DNA of 64,000 bases from Alphaproteobacteria bacterium (GTDB lineage Bacteria > Pseudomonadota > Alphaproteobacteria > GCA-2731375): the NCBI GenBank assembly GCA_016776605.1, contig JADHTB010000001.1, forward strand, positions 452,717 to 516,716, in the 5' to 3' direction. Of the stretch, positions 20,580-29,014 are shown piece by piece (position 1 is the stretch's first letter; every line of letters starts with the position of its first letter). A program made the position numbers and the translations under genes. The notes below the pieces were generated by a model. That model searched no databases. It saw only the letters and a program-made list of their open reading frames with translations, and was not told where the DNA came from.

Positions 20580-20984
20580 TTAGTTAAATTGCTGAGCGGA
20601 GATCGCCGGATGGTAGATCGGCTGGATGACGTTTCCGGCCGGGTCCTTGATGTGAAAACTGCGCGCGCCATCCGCATGATCATGCGGCTGGTCCAGCACG
20701 GACACATCTATCGACTTGAAATAATCGTACCAGGCATCCAGGGTCTCCTTACTCTCCACGATGAAACCGTAGTGATCAAAGACTCCGCCATCTTTCGGTT
20801 CCGAGTTGGCGCGTGCCAGCGACAGATTGTCGTTGCCGCAGGTGAGATAAACGAGGTTTTCATTTGCCCGATAGAGCAGCTTCATACCCATCACATCGGT
20901 ATAAAACCTCTCGCACGCTTCCAGGTTTGTCACCCTAAAGGCAATATGGCGGATACCACGAAAAGCGGGGGGGCGTTCGTTCAT
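20580..20984 (-). CDS. VOC-family (glyoxalase/dioxygenase-like) protein
   Basis: This 134-residue protein holds the paired beta-alpha-beta-beta-beta modules of the vicinal oxygen chelate fold: GIRHIAFRVTNLEACERFYTD and, in the second half, FDHYGFIVESKETLDAW. Probable metal ligands include His13 and His71. The C-terminal DPAGNVIQPIYHP resembles the usual end of the domain. It is convergent with the dehydrogenase on its left. Specific activity (lyase, dioxygenase or resistance) is undetermined. Confidence 0.85.
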   Translation of the reverse strand: MNERPPAFRGIRHIAFRVTNLEACERFYTDVMGMKLLYRANENLVYLTCGNDNLSLARANSEPKDGGVFDHYGFIVESKETLDAWYDYFKSIDVSVLDQPHDHADGARSFHIKDPAGNVIQPIYHPAISAQQFN

Positions 20985-21124
20985 CGGTGCGCTCCTGTAA
21001 GGCTCAAAAAGAATTCACGCTGGCAACTACCAGAGCGGATTATAGCACTGGAAACGTGGATCAGGAATCTCTGTTGTCCAACGCGAAACTTCACGCCGCC
21101 GTTCAGCGGCCGGCGATGAATGTT

Positions 21125-22228
21125 TTAGACCTCGCCCCAGACTTGCAGGGCGGTTTCGACGATGCGGGCCAGTTTGGCTTGTTGCACATCCTGGGTGATC
21201 GGGTTGCCGGAGACGGCGGAGGCGAAGCCGCATTGCGGCGACAGGGACAGGCGTTCGAGCGGTATGAATTGCGCCGCCTGGTCGATACGGCGGGCCAGGT
21301 CATCGACGCTTTCCATTGCCGCGACTTTCGAGCTGACCAGCCCCAACACCACATGTTTGTTACCGGGCACCAGACGCAGGGGCGAGAAATCGCCGGCCCG
21401 GTCGGTGTCGTATTCCAGAAAAAAGGCATCGACGGAAAGATCGTTGAACAGGCGCTCCGCCACCGGCTCGTACCCCCCCTGCGATAGATACTTGCCCTTG
21501 AAATTGCCCCGGCATAGATGCAGGCCGCAGGTCATTCCGGCCGGACGGCCCGCCACCGCATCGTTGATGGCGTCGATGTAGATGCCGATCAGCTCGTCCG
21601 GGTCGGCCCCGCCCTGGCGCACCTGTTCGCGCACATCCGGGTCGCACAGCATGGCCAGAGGCACCTCGTCCATCTGGATATAGGTCGCGCCCAGTTCGGC
21701 CAGGGCGGCGATTTCCTGGCGAAACACCTGGGCGAAATCCTGAAAGAATGCGCGCGGCGTAGCATAGGCCGACACATCGATGCCGCCCACCGGGCGATAG
21801 AAATGAAAGGTCGGCAGCGACGGCATGGTGATTTTAGGGGTGACCTTGGCGACGGACTTCAGAAAGCTGAATTCGCCGGTGGAAAAGCCGCTTTCCCGGC
21901 GCACCTTGCCCTCCACATGGGCCGCGATGAAGCTTTGTTCATGGCCATGATCGTCGTGAAACTTGAACTCCGCCTCGCGCACGGACAGCCCCGATACCGG
22001 GCCGATCACATGCCCCCAATAGGAGCCACGGCGAAACTCGCCATCGGTCACCACGCCCAGGCCCGCCGCCTGCTGTTGCGCCACCACCTCGCGGATCGCC
22101 GCATCCTGGATTTCGGCGAAGGCCGCATCGTCAATCTCGCCCGCCGTATGCTGGCGAAAAGCGGCGGTCAGTTCCTTGGGGCGCAGCAGGCTGCCCACAT
22201 GTTCGGCACGAAATGGCGGCGGGGGCAT
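21125..22228 (-). CDS. MetE-like (cobalamin-independent) methionine synthase family protein
   Basis: This is a single-domain homologue of the C-terminal half of MetE, 367 residues. The family zinc ligands can be seen: His and Cys in GLHLCRGNF and the Cys in LSPQCGFAS. The N-terminal FRAEHVGSLLRP is typical of this short form. The chosen ATG at 22228 has AGGAG 6 bases upstream; an upstream GTG at 22300 is also open. Such short proteins may transfer methyl groups from other donors than methyltetrahydrofolate. It is divergent from the Tag-like gene, and no cobalamin or SAM riboswitch is seen. Confidence 0.88.
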   Translation of the reverse strand: MPPPPFRAEHVGSLLRPKELTAAFRQHTAGEIDDAAFAEIQDAAIREVVAQQQAAGLGVVTDGEFRRGSYWGHVIGPVSGLSVREAEFKFHDDHGHEQSFIAAHVEGKVRRESGFSTGEFSFLKSVAKVTPKITMPSLPTFHFYRPVGGIDVSAYATPRAFFQDFAQVFRQEIAALAELGATYIQMDEVPLAMLCDPDVREQVRQGGADPDELIGIYIDAINDAVAGRPAGMTCGLHLCRGNFKGKYLSQGGYEPVAERLFNDLSVDAFFLEYDTDRAGDFSPLRLVPGNKHVVLGLVSSKVAAMESVDDLARRIDQAAQFIPLERLSLSPQCGFASAVSGNPITQDVQQAKLARIVETALQVWGEV

Positions 22229-22314
22229 GGCGGTCTCCTGCGATATGACTGGGTTACCGGCGTCTATAATATCAAGTGGTTTATCAAGCGTCGTCGTCAC
22301 GCTAAACTGCTCCT

Positions 22315-22983
22315 ATGGCAACCTTCAAGGAAATTCAAGCCGCCGCCGCCGCGCGCAATGGCGGTCTGGCGGCGCTGAAGAAAAAACTGCCCACGGCGAA
22401 GTCCGGCCGGGACCTCACGGCCATAAGCGATGACCGCTATCTGTCCGCCATGTGCCTGCGCGTGTTCAGCGCCGGGCTGAAGCATTCCATGGTGCAGGCG
22501 AAATGGCCGGCGTTCGAGGAAATCTTCCATGGCTTCGAGCCCCACGCGGTGCGCGCCATGTCGGACGAGGCATTGGAAGCCCTGATGGGCGAAAGCCGCA
22601 TTATCCGCCATTGGGGCAAGATCAAATCCGTGCGCGCCAATGCCGCCGCCATCTGCGACATCGCGGACGAGGCGGGCGGCATGGGCGCCTGGCTGGCCGC
22701 ATGGGAGCCGGCGCAAACCGTCGAGCTATGGGAGCAATTGAGCCAGCGCTTTACCCAGTTGGGCGGCAATTCAGGACCGTATTTCCTGCGCATGGTCGGC
22801 AAGGACAGCTTCGTTTTAACGCCCTATGTGCTGGCCGCCCTGAAACATTGGTCCCTGTACGAGGGTACGGGCAAGGGCAAGCGGGAGCGGGCCAAGGTGC
22901 AGGCGGTCTTCAATGCCCTGCAAACCGAGAGCGGCCTGCCCCTATGCCAGATTTCCATGACCCTGGCGCAATCGGTCGATTAG
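22315..22983 (+). CDS. DNA-3-methyladenine glycosylase I family protein
   Basis: This 222-residue protein matches the Tag superfamily: DDRYLSAMCLRVFSAGLKH, FEEIFHGFEP, and IIRHWGKIKSVRANAAAI correspond to the helical core of the HhH glycosylase. The family excises alkylated bases such as 3-methyladenine. The N-terminal zinc-binding Cys/His seen in E. coli Tag is not evident, so this is a divergent branch. It is transcribed away from the MetE-like gene from an 86-bp shared region. Confidence 0.8.
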   Translation: MATFKEIQAAAAARNGGLAALKKKLPTAKSGRDLTAISDDRYLSAMCLRVFSAGLKHSMVQAKWPAFEEIFHGFEPHAVRAMSDEALEALMGESRIIRHWGKIKSVRANAAAICDIADEAGGMGAWLAAWEPAQTVELWEQLSQRFTQLGGNSGPYFLRMVGKDSFVLTPYVLAALKHWSLYEGTGKGKRERAKVQAVFNALQTESGLPLCQISMTLAQSVD

Positions 22984-23108
22984 AGCGGTTTCGCTCACGC
23001 CAGGCCGCTAAGCCGCCCGGCTCCACAGGGACGGTACTGGGGCGGCGCAGGGGCGCCGGGCCGCCGTCGCGGCCTTGAATACCTATTTCAGAACCTGCCA
23101 AAACGGAG

Positions 23109-24230
23109 TCACGCGGGGTGTAAAGCCGGGTTGATCATGATCTTACAATGCTGATCCGGGTTGGCCAGATCCTCGAAGGCCTGGGCCACCCCATCCAGGC
23201 CGACGCGGCCGGTAATCAGCGGCGATAAATCCAAATGGCCGCTGTCGATCATGGCCAGGGACGCGGCGAACTGTTCCGGGCTGTAGCCGATGACGAATTG
23301 CAGGTTCAATTCCTTGATGATGCCGCCATAGGGGCGAAAATTATCAAGCTCCATACAGACCCCCACCACCACGATGCGGGCCTGTTGCGGTGCGCCCGCC
23401 ATGACTTGATCGATCACGCCCGGGACACCGACGCATTCGAATATCACCGCCGGCTTCAGCGCCTCGGGGATCGGCCCCAAGGCGGGCGGCGCCTGGCCCG
23501 GCAAAGCCGCCGCCTGACGCCAACTGTCATAGGGGGAGTGATCGCCTGGGTCGATCACCTGATCGGCGCCCATGGCAATCGCCAGTGCGCGCCGCTGGGG
23601 GGAATAGTCCGCCGCCAGAACCGGCCCCAGCCCCTTCATCTTCAGGGCCACGATGACCGCCAGGCCAACCGGCCCGCAGCCGATCACCAAGGGCACGGCG
23701 CCTGGCTCCAACCGCGCCATTTCCACCGCATGCAGGCCGACCGCCATGGGCTCCGTCAACGCGGCCAGATCGGCGGTCAGGTTTTCAGGAATGGGCAACA
23801 GCAGCATTTCCTGCAACAGCATGTATTCGCCATAGCCGCCGGCATAATCATTGGAATAACCCACCGTGCGCCGCCAGCCCGGCCCCAGCATCACGGGCAG
23901 CGAGCAGACCTTTTGCCCTGGTTTGAAACGGCGTTGGCAGTCAGGGCCAAAGTCCAACACCTCGGCACAGAATTCATGGCCCATGACCACATCACGTTCG
24001 AAATCCATGCCCTGAAGGATGCGGTCACCGGGATCCGCCGTCGCCGCCAGACGCGGGCCATGGCGCAACATATGTAAGTCAGAGCCGCAGATACCGCAGG
24101 CCAGGGTTTTCACCAGCACCTGCCCAGGGCCCGGTTCGGGCACGGCCATTTGATCCACGACGATCTGCTGCCGGCGCATGACCGCCGCCCGCATTGTCGC
24201 CGGCACTGTCGCCGGCGTTATCATGCTCAT
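23109..24230 (-). CDS. Zinc-binding alcohol dehydrogenase family protein
   Basis: This 373-residue medium-chain dehydrogenase has catalytic zinc ligands in LACGICGSDLHM and GHEFCAEV and the nucleotide-binding motif VIGCGPVGLAVIVALK. The structural zinc Cys cluster is replaced by a long loop (DFGPDCQRRFKPGQKVCS), as in glutathione-independent members. The N-terminus has a PATVPAT repeat from a short DNA duplication; ATG at 24230 or ATG at 24194 could start translation. It is probably monocistronic after an AT-rich spacer. Confidence 0.88.
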   Translation of the reverse strand: MSMITPATVPATMRAAVMRRQQIVVDQMAVPEPGPGQVLVKTLACGICGSDLHMLRHGPRLAATADPGDRILQGMDFERDVVMGHEFCAEVLDFGPDCQRRFKPGQKVCSLPVMLGPGWRRTVGYSNDYAGGYGEYMLLQEMLLLPIPENLTADLAALTEPMAVGLHAVEMARLEPGAVPLVIGCGPVGLAVIVALKMKGLGPVLAADYSPQRRALAIAMGADQVIDPGDHSPYDSWRQAAALPGQAPPALGPIPEALKPAVIFECVGVPGVIDQVMAGAPQQARIVVVGVCMELDNFRPYGGIIKELNLQFVIGYSPEQFAASLAMIDSGHLDLSPLITGRVGLDGVAQAFEDLANPDQHCKIMINPALHPA

Positions 24231-24628
24231 GCCCGCCCCCGTTCCGCTGTGATCCAGAGGACAGTTTGAAAGTCTTCAACGTTTGAAGCAATGGGAATAG
24301 CTGGCGAAAGGATAATAAAATGCCGGCGCCAACCAAATACGCGGTCGACGCCGGCGGCGGCCTCATACTAGGCCGTTTTACGCTACTCAACTGTACGCCA
24401 CACGAACTCTACGCTACGAAATACTAGAACAAAATCAGATAATTACTCAAACGTTTTAACTTTATTGTAGATATATTGCCTTATTATTACAAAATGCAAC
24501 AATTCTTTACGATGTAGTCATTATAGCCAGAATAATCCTAAAGAATAGATAATAATCGTTGATTGAATTGAAAAAGCCCCGAATGCGACGAAAGGTCGCG
24601 CATTCCGGACACCAAATTTCAGGGCAAT
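24231..24628. other. AT-rich intergenic region
   Basis: These 398 bases lie between two minus-strand genes. Bases 24391-24570 are strikingly AT-rich compared with the rest of the window, with runs such as TTATTATTACAAAATG. The right end holds the terminator of the regulator gene (24571-24608). The AT-rich part must contain the promoter of the alcohol dehydrogenase; no specific hexamers are proposed. Confidence 0.6.
24571..24608 (-). terminator. Rho-independent terminator of the RamB/MccR-type regulator
   Basis: On the minus strand, CCGGAATGCG and CGCATTCGG form a stem around an inner CGAC-CTTT-GTCG hairpin, followed by GGGGC and a run of five T. It starts 20 bases after the regulator stop. 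Confidence 0.75.
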
Positions 24629-26068
24629 TTAATTTGGCGCGATGGCAAAGGGCGCGATGCGGCGGACGTTCTGGTCCAGGCGCAAACGGTGGTTCAGGGG
24701 CGGGTGGGCCCGCTGGCCACAGTCGAGCCGTTCACAGACCCGGCAAGAGACCCCCACATCGGTCGCCGCCTGTTTGTTCTTCAGATCCATGGCATCGCCA
24801 TAGACCAGATGCCTGGCCTGACCCATATCGCAGCCCACGGCCACGGCGAGGCGCGGCTGGCGGCCGTGATGTCCGCCCAGGATCGGATCCACGGTGCGGG
24901 CAATGGTCAAAAAGGCGCTGCCATCAGGCATACTGGCCTGCTGGGTGTGGATCGTACCCGGCGCACTAAAAGCATCGTGAATAATCCAGCGCGGACAGGT
25001 GCCGCCGAAACGGGCAAAATGAAAGCCGGCGCCGCTGAGCCGTTTCGAGATATTGCCCGCATTGTCGATCCGGATAAAAAAGAACGGCACGCCCTGCGCG
25101 CCCTTGCGTTGCAGGGTGGTCAGACGGTGACAGACCTGTTCAAAGCTGACGCCAAAACGGTTCTGCAATATTTCCAGGTCATAACGCAGTTCCCTGGCCG
25201 AGGTCAGAAAGGCGTCATAGGGCATCAGCACCGCACCGGCAAAAGATCCGGCCAGGCTGATGCGGCATATTTTCTCCGCCTCGGGTGACGACAGTTTCGC
25301 CTTGGCCACCAGACGGTCGAGCAATTCGCCCTGGCTGGAAAGCGCCAATTGCACCGCCAATTGAAAATTTCGCCCGGATGGCGGCAGCATTTCCGACAAC
25401 AGCACCCGCCGCCGGTGAAAATCATAGCGGCGCAAGGTCTCGCCCATAATGTCAACGGGCATGACCTTGGCGCCGATGCCGTGCACCGCTTCCAGATGCC
25501 GGGCCATACCTTGAAAAAGGTCTCCCGCGTCCAGCCCCGCATCCTGCCACAGGGCCTCGGCCGCGGTTTCCAATTCCGGGAAATGGTTCGACTGGGATTG
25601 TTGAAAATCCCGGACTTCTTCAATGGGAAAGACCTGCGCATCCAGGCCCTGAACCTTGTTCGGATCCGCCAGACGTTCCACCAGGGCCTGCGTGTCCTCG
25701 CGCATTTCGAGATAGGATTTGTAAAGGTTCAACACCGCCTGGGTCGCGGCCGGCGACACCTCCGCCACCTCGCGGATTTCCTGCTCGCGAATTTTTCCGC
25801 CTTCGAACAACGGATCCGAAAACACCTCCCGCAAGCCAGCGGCCAGCGCGGCGGCCTCATCCTGGGCGAATTCCCGCAGATCAATCTGAAAAACCTGCCC
25901 CAGCCGAAACAGCAGCGGCACGGTGACGGGGCGCTGGTTATGTTCGATCAGATTGAGATAACTGGCGGAAATGTCCAACATCTCCGCCATGTCCGTCTGC
26001 GTGAGATTCTGCTCCTGACGAAAACGCCGGACCTTGTGGCCCAACATGGCCTTTTTTTCAACCGACAT
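24629..26068 (-). CDS. XRE-family short-chain acyl-CoA regulator (RamB/MccR/ScfR type)
   Basis: This 479-residue protein has an N-terminal helix-turn-helix (residues 8-62, with QNLTQTDMAEMLDISASYLNL). A central IrrE/ImmA-like domain follows (about 150-290), and a C-terminal ligand domain carries the Cys-rich end CRVCERLDCGQRAHPP. This architecture is that of regulators controlling isocitrate lyase and methylcitrate genes in response to acetate or propionate metabolites. ATG at 26068 with GGAGAG upstream is chosen; the 45 codons further upstream run through the AT-rich promoter. It is divergent from aceA, its likely target. Confidence 0.9.
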   Translation of the reverse strand: MSVEKKAMLGHKVRRFRQEQNLTQTDMAEMLDISASYLNLIEHNQRPVTVPLLFRLGQVFQIDLREFAQDEAAALAAGLREVFSDPLFEGGKIREQEIREVAEVSPAATQAVLNLYKSYLEMREDTQALVERLADPNKVQGLDAQVFPIEEVRDFQQSQSNHFPELETAAEALWQDAGLDAGDLFQGMARHLEAVHGIGAKVMPVDIMGETLRRYDFHRRRVLLSEMLPPSGRNFQLAVQLALSSQGELLDRLVAKAKLSSPEAEKICRISLAGSFAGAVLMPYDAFLTSARELRYDLEILQNRFGVSFEQVCHRLTTLQRKGAQGVPFFFIRIDNAGNISKRLSGAGFHFARFGGTCPRWIIHDAFSAPGTIHTQQASMPDGSAFLTIARTVDPILGGHHGRQPRLAVAVGCDMGQARHLVYGDAMDLKNKQAATDVGVSCRVCERLDCGQRAHPPLNHRLRLDQNVRRIAPFAIAPN

Positions 26069-26102
26069 CGGTCTCTCCACGACATTAACATGAGTAATAT
26101 TA

Positions 26103-26150
26103 TTTACTATATTTACAAAATTACAATAGTAAATTTTGCATAATTTGCAT
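26103..26150. promoter_or_regulatory. Candidate operator between regulator and aceA
   Basis: An inverted repeat TTTACTAT (26103-26110) / ATAGTAAA (26126-26133) is followed by a direct repeat TTTGCAT (26135-26141 and 26144-26150). All lie within the 204-bp divergent spacer. A TTTGC core is what I recall for RamB sites in Corynebacterium. The block is much more AT-rich than its surroundings. Function as operator is inferred from position. Confidence 0.5.
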
Positions 26151-26272
26151 GATGACACTTTTATATTTGCCATTTCCCGGGCAACCCTACATACCAGCGT
26201 CAAGTTCGACGAGACAATCCCAAGACCCTACAAACACTGAACAACACATAGCATGGTAGCAGGAGACGACCC

Positions 26273-27586
26273 ATGACAGAGACAATCGAACAACTGGTTT
26301 CCGCCCCGGAAGGCCGTTTCGACGGCATCAAACGCGACTATAGTGTTGCAGATGTAAAAAAACTTCAGGGCTCTGTCAAAATTGAATACAGCCTGGCCCG
26401 CAACGGCGCCGACAAGCTGTGGAAACTGCTGCAAAGCGAAGATTACGTGCACTCGCTGGGCGCCATGACCGGCAACCAGGCCATGCAGATGGTCCGCGCC
26501 GGCCTGAAGGCGATTTATTTGTCGGGCTGGCAGGTGGCCGCCGATTCCAACAACGCCGGCGCCATGTACCCGGATCAAAGTCTCTACCCCGCCGACAGCG
26601 GCCCGGAGCTGGCCAAACGCATCAACAAGACCCTGCAGCGCGCCGATCAGATCCAAAGCATGGAAGGCGAGGGCGATATCGACTGGTTCGCCCCCATCGT
26701 CGCCGATGCCGAGGCCGGTTTCGGCGGCGTGTTGAACGCTTTCGAGATCATGAAGGCCTATATCGAAGCTGGCGCCGCCGGCGTGCATTTCGAGGATCAA
26801 CTGGCGTCCGAGAAAAAGTGCGGCCACATGGGCGGCAAGGTGCTGATCCCAACGCAGCAGCATGTCGCCAACCTGAAGGCGGCCCGACTGGCGGCCGACG
26901 TCCTGGGCGTACCAACCTTGATCCTGGCCCGCACCGATGCGGACAGCGCCAAACTGCTGACCTCTGACATTGACCCGCGTGACCGGGATTTTGTCACCGG
27001 CGAGCGGACGGCGGAAGGCTTCTATCGCCACAAGGAAGGCGAAGGCGAAAGCATGCGGCGCTGCATCGCCCGCGGTCTGGCATACGCCCCCTATGCTGAT
27101 CTGTTGTGGATGGAAACCTCCACCCCCAACCTGGATCAGGCCAGGATCTTCGCCGAGGCAATCCGCAAGGAATTCCCCAACAAGCTGCTGTCCTACAACT
27201 GTTCGCCCTCGTTCAACTGGGCGGCCAACCTGGAGCAGGCCGATATCGCCCGCTTCCAACGCGAGATCGGCGCCATGGGCTACAAGTACCAGTTCGTCAC
27301 CCTGGCCGGTTTCCACAGCCTGAACCATTCCATGTTCGAATTGGCCCAGGGTTACCGGGACCGCGGCATGGCGGCCTATTCGGAACTGCAAAACGCCGAA
27401 TTCGCCTCGGAAGCTTCCGGCTACAGCGCCACCCGTCATCAGCGCGAAGTCGGCACCGGTTACTTCGATCTGGTCAACCAGACCATCATGGGCGGCACCT
27501 CGTCGACCACGGCGTTGACCGGCTCCACCGAATCCGAGCAGTTCCATGCCGGCGAAGCCGCCCAGGCAGCCCAAGCGGCGGAGTAA
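26273..27586 (+). CDS. aceA: Isocitrate lyase
   Basis: This 437-residue enzyme cleaves isocitrate to glyoxylate and succinate, the first step of the glyoxylate bypass. The signature [10 protein letters not shown] with catalytic Cys183 is intact, as are the Mg-binding regions ADAEAGFGG and VHFEDQ. The length matches the bacterial short form. Its start is preceded by CAGGAGACGACCC. It is divergent from a RamB/MccR-type regulator and has strong hairpins downstream. Malate synthase G, its partner, is about 22 kb away in this window. An Ala/Gln-rich tail ([10 protein letters not shown]) ends the protein. Confidence 0.97.
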   Translation: MTETIEQLVSAPEGRFDGIKRDYSVADVKKLQGSVKIEYSLARNGADKLWKLLQSEDYVHSLGAMTGNQAMQMVRAGLKAIYLSGWQVAADSNNAGAMYPDQSLYPADSGPELAKRINKTLQRADQIQSMEGEGDIDWFAPIVADAEAGFGGVLNAFEIMKAYIEAGAAGVHFEDQLASEKKCGHMGGKVLIPTQQHVANLKAARLAADVLGVPTLILARTDADSAKLLTSDIDPRDRDFVTGERTAEGFYRHKEGEGESMRRCIARGLAYAPYADLLWMETSTPNLDQARIFAEAIRKEFPNKLLSYNCSPSFNWAANLEQADIARFQREIGAMGYKYQFVTLAGFHSLNHSMFELAQGYRDRGMAAYSELQNAEFASEASGYSATRHQREVGTGYFDLVNQTIMGGTSSTTALTGSTESEQFHAGEAAQAAQAAE

Positions 27587-27611
27587 GGGGTGTTTTGCGG
27601 CATATCAGCAA

Positions 27612-27702
27612 ACCGAAGAACTCTTCGGTCTGGTTCGCACCACTAGCGTACCGGTAACTGCGTAACCGACCGGACGCCCTCCCCCCAAATGGGGCGTCCG
27701 GT
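27612..27702. terminator. Two hairpins after aceA
   Basis: Two perfect inverted repeats follow the aceA stop. One is ACCGAAGA/TCTTCGGT with a 2-base loop (27612-27629). The other is ACCGGACGCC/GGCGTCCGGT with a 14-base loop (27669-27702). Neither has a T-run, so they may protect the mRNA 3' end or act with the terminator that follows. Confidence 0.5.
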
Positions 27703-27726
27703 GACGAACCACGAATACCTAGCCTC

Positions 27727-27769
27727 GGGGTCACCGCATTCGTCATAGCGTGCGGTGGCCCTTTTTTTT
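27727..27769 (+). terminator. Rho-independent terminator of aceA
   Basis: GGGTCACCGCA and TGCGGTGGCCC pair (one mismatch) across a 12-base loop, directly followed by eight T. It lies about 140 bases after the aceA stop and ends before the lipoprotein gene. Confidence 0.85.
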
Positions 27770-27822
27770 GTTCCCTGGTCTGTTTCATCCCGCCTTGATC
27801 GATCCGCCCGGCAAGGGTAAGC

Positions 27823-28062
27823 ATGAGGGGCATGAAACCCGCGATCGGCCTTCTTATCCTGAGCTTGCTTGCCGCCAACCTGGCGGCATGTGACAGCAGT
27901 CCGTTGTTGCGTGACCACTACATGGGGCAACAGTTGCTGGAACCGGAATATTTGCCCCATCGTGTGCCGCGGGACAAAGATGGCAATCCAGAACTGCAAA
28001 CTCAATCCCGTCAGATGGAAAGCTTCTGGCAGAAATTGAAATTCTGGCGCGGCGCCCCGTAG
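27823..28062 (+). CDS. Small lipoprotein
   Basis: This 79-residue protein has a classic lipoprotein signal: a basic start, hydrophobic core IGLLILSLLAANL and lipobox LAAC with the modified Cys at 23. Asp follows the Cys, which by the E. coli rule favours retention in the inner membrane. The mature part of 57 residues is polar and has no recognised domain. Start at 27823 or at the ATG three codons later (MKPAIG). It is preceded by the aceA terminator and followed 43 bp later by the hydrolase gene. Confidence 0.75.
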   Translation: MRGMKPAIGLLILSLLAANLAACDSSPLLRDHYMGQQLLEPEYLPHRVPRDKDGNPELQTQSRQMESFWQKLKFWRGAP

Positions 28063-28105
28063 TCATGGCTGCAATGACAAAACACCAACAAGGGGGGAGA
28101 TCGCT

Positions 28106-29014
28106 TTGACGACCCAGGAACTGGAAAAACTGGTTACCGGCTTTCGCCGCCTGCAAGCCATGGGTGAAAGCAGCCTGACGGAAAGACGGGCAAGCCTGGT
28201 GCATTTGGAAAAGGCGCTGCCAGTGCCCAAGGATGCCCACATTGAATTGGTCGACGCAGGTGGCGTTGCCGCCGAATGGGTCAGTGCGCCCGGCGTTGAG
28301 ACAACGGCAAAGGCAGGGGCGGATAAGGCGCTGTTGTATCTGCATGGCGGCGGCTATACCTTCTGCGGCCCCGGCACGCACCGGCTGCTGGCCTATAATC
28401 TATCCGCGGCAACAGGCATGCCCTGCCTGCTGGCCGACTACCGCCTGGCGCCGGAGCATCCCTATCCGGCCGCGGTGGAGGATGCCGTTGCCGCCTATGG
28501 CTGGCTGCTGGCTCAGGGCTTTCCAGCCGATCGTCTGGCCGTGGCCGGGGATTCCGCCGGTGGCGGTTTGGCCCTGGCAACCATGCTGCGCCTGCAACAG
28601 CTCGACCACCCCCTGCCCGCGGCCATCGCCTGTTTGTCCCCCTGGACCGATCTGACCATGACCGGCGCGTCGATCACCAGCAAGGTGGCGGACGACCCCC
28701 TGGTCGAACCCAGCAGCCTGGAACGCTGTGCGTCGTGGTATCTGGGTGACGGGGACCGGGCCGACCCCCTCGCCTCGCCCCTGCTCGGCGATCTGGGCGG
28801 TTTGCCGCCATTGCTTATCCAGGTCGGCAGCGAGGAAATTCTGCTTGATGATGCCTCCCGTCTGGCCGCCCGGGCACAGGCGGCCGGTGTCACGGTGGAC
28901 TATCAATGCTGGGATCAAATGTTCCACGTTTGGCAGCTTTACGCCCCCATGCTGTCGGAAAGCCGCGACGCCATTGCCTCTATCGGCGAATTTCTAGGCC
29001 AGCATGTCGATTGA
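28106..29014 (+). CDS. Alpha/beta hydrolase, hormone-sensitive-lipase family
   Basis: This 302-residue hydrolase has the oxyanion-hole motif HGGGY (80-84), the nucleophile motif GDSAGGG with Ser150, and His274 (MFHVW) as general base. The acid is likely Glu244 in GSEEILLDD. The family hydrolyses carboxyl esters with short acyl chains. The start is TTG at 28106 with AGGGGGGAGA upstream. The stop overlaps the start of hyuA by 11 bases, so the three genes form an operon; it may open or release the substrate handled by HyuAB. Confidence 0.9.
   Translation: MTTQELEKLVTGFRRLQAMGESSLTERRASLVHLEKALPVPKDAHIELVDAGGVAAEWVSAPGVETTAKAGADKALLYLHGGGYTFCGPGTHRLLAYNLSAATGMPCLLADYRLAPEHPYPAAVEDAVAAYGWLLAQGFPADRLAVAGDSAGGGLALATMLRLQQLDHPLPAAIACLSPWTDLTMTGASITSKVADDPLVEPSSLERCASWYLGDGDRADPLASPLLGDLGGLPPLLIQVGSEEILLDDASRLAARAQAAGVTVDYQCWDQMFHVWQLYAPMLSESRDAIASIGEFLGQHVD

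Noticed and set aside
22229..22314. Cobalamin or SAM riboswitch before the MetE-like gene
   Set aside because: The spacer is only 86 bp, shared with a divergent gene, and has no matching conserved boxes.
26069..26203. A 45-residue N-terminal extension of the RamB/MccR-type regulator with several Cys
   Set aside because: It runs through the AT-rich operator region; the ATG at 26068 has a good ribosome-binding site and gives the normal N-terminus.
26228..27574. A 448-codon open frame on the minus strand, exactly opposite aceA
   Set aside because: The plus strand encodes full isocitrate lyase with all signatures. The antisense frame is a by-product of GC-rich codons, has no ribosome-binding site and no recognisable domain.
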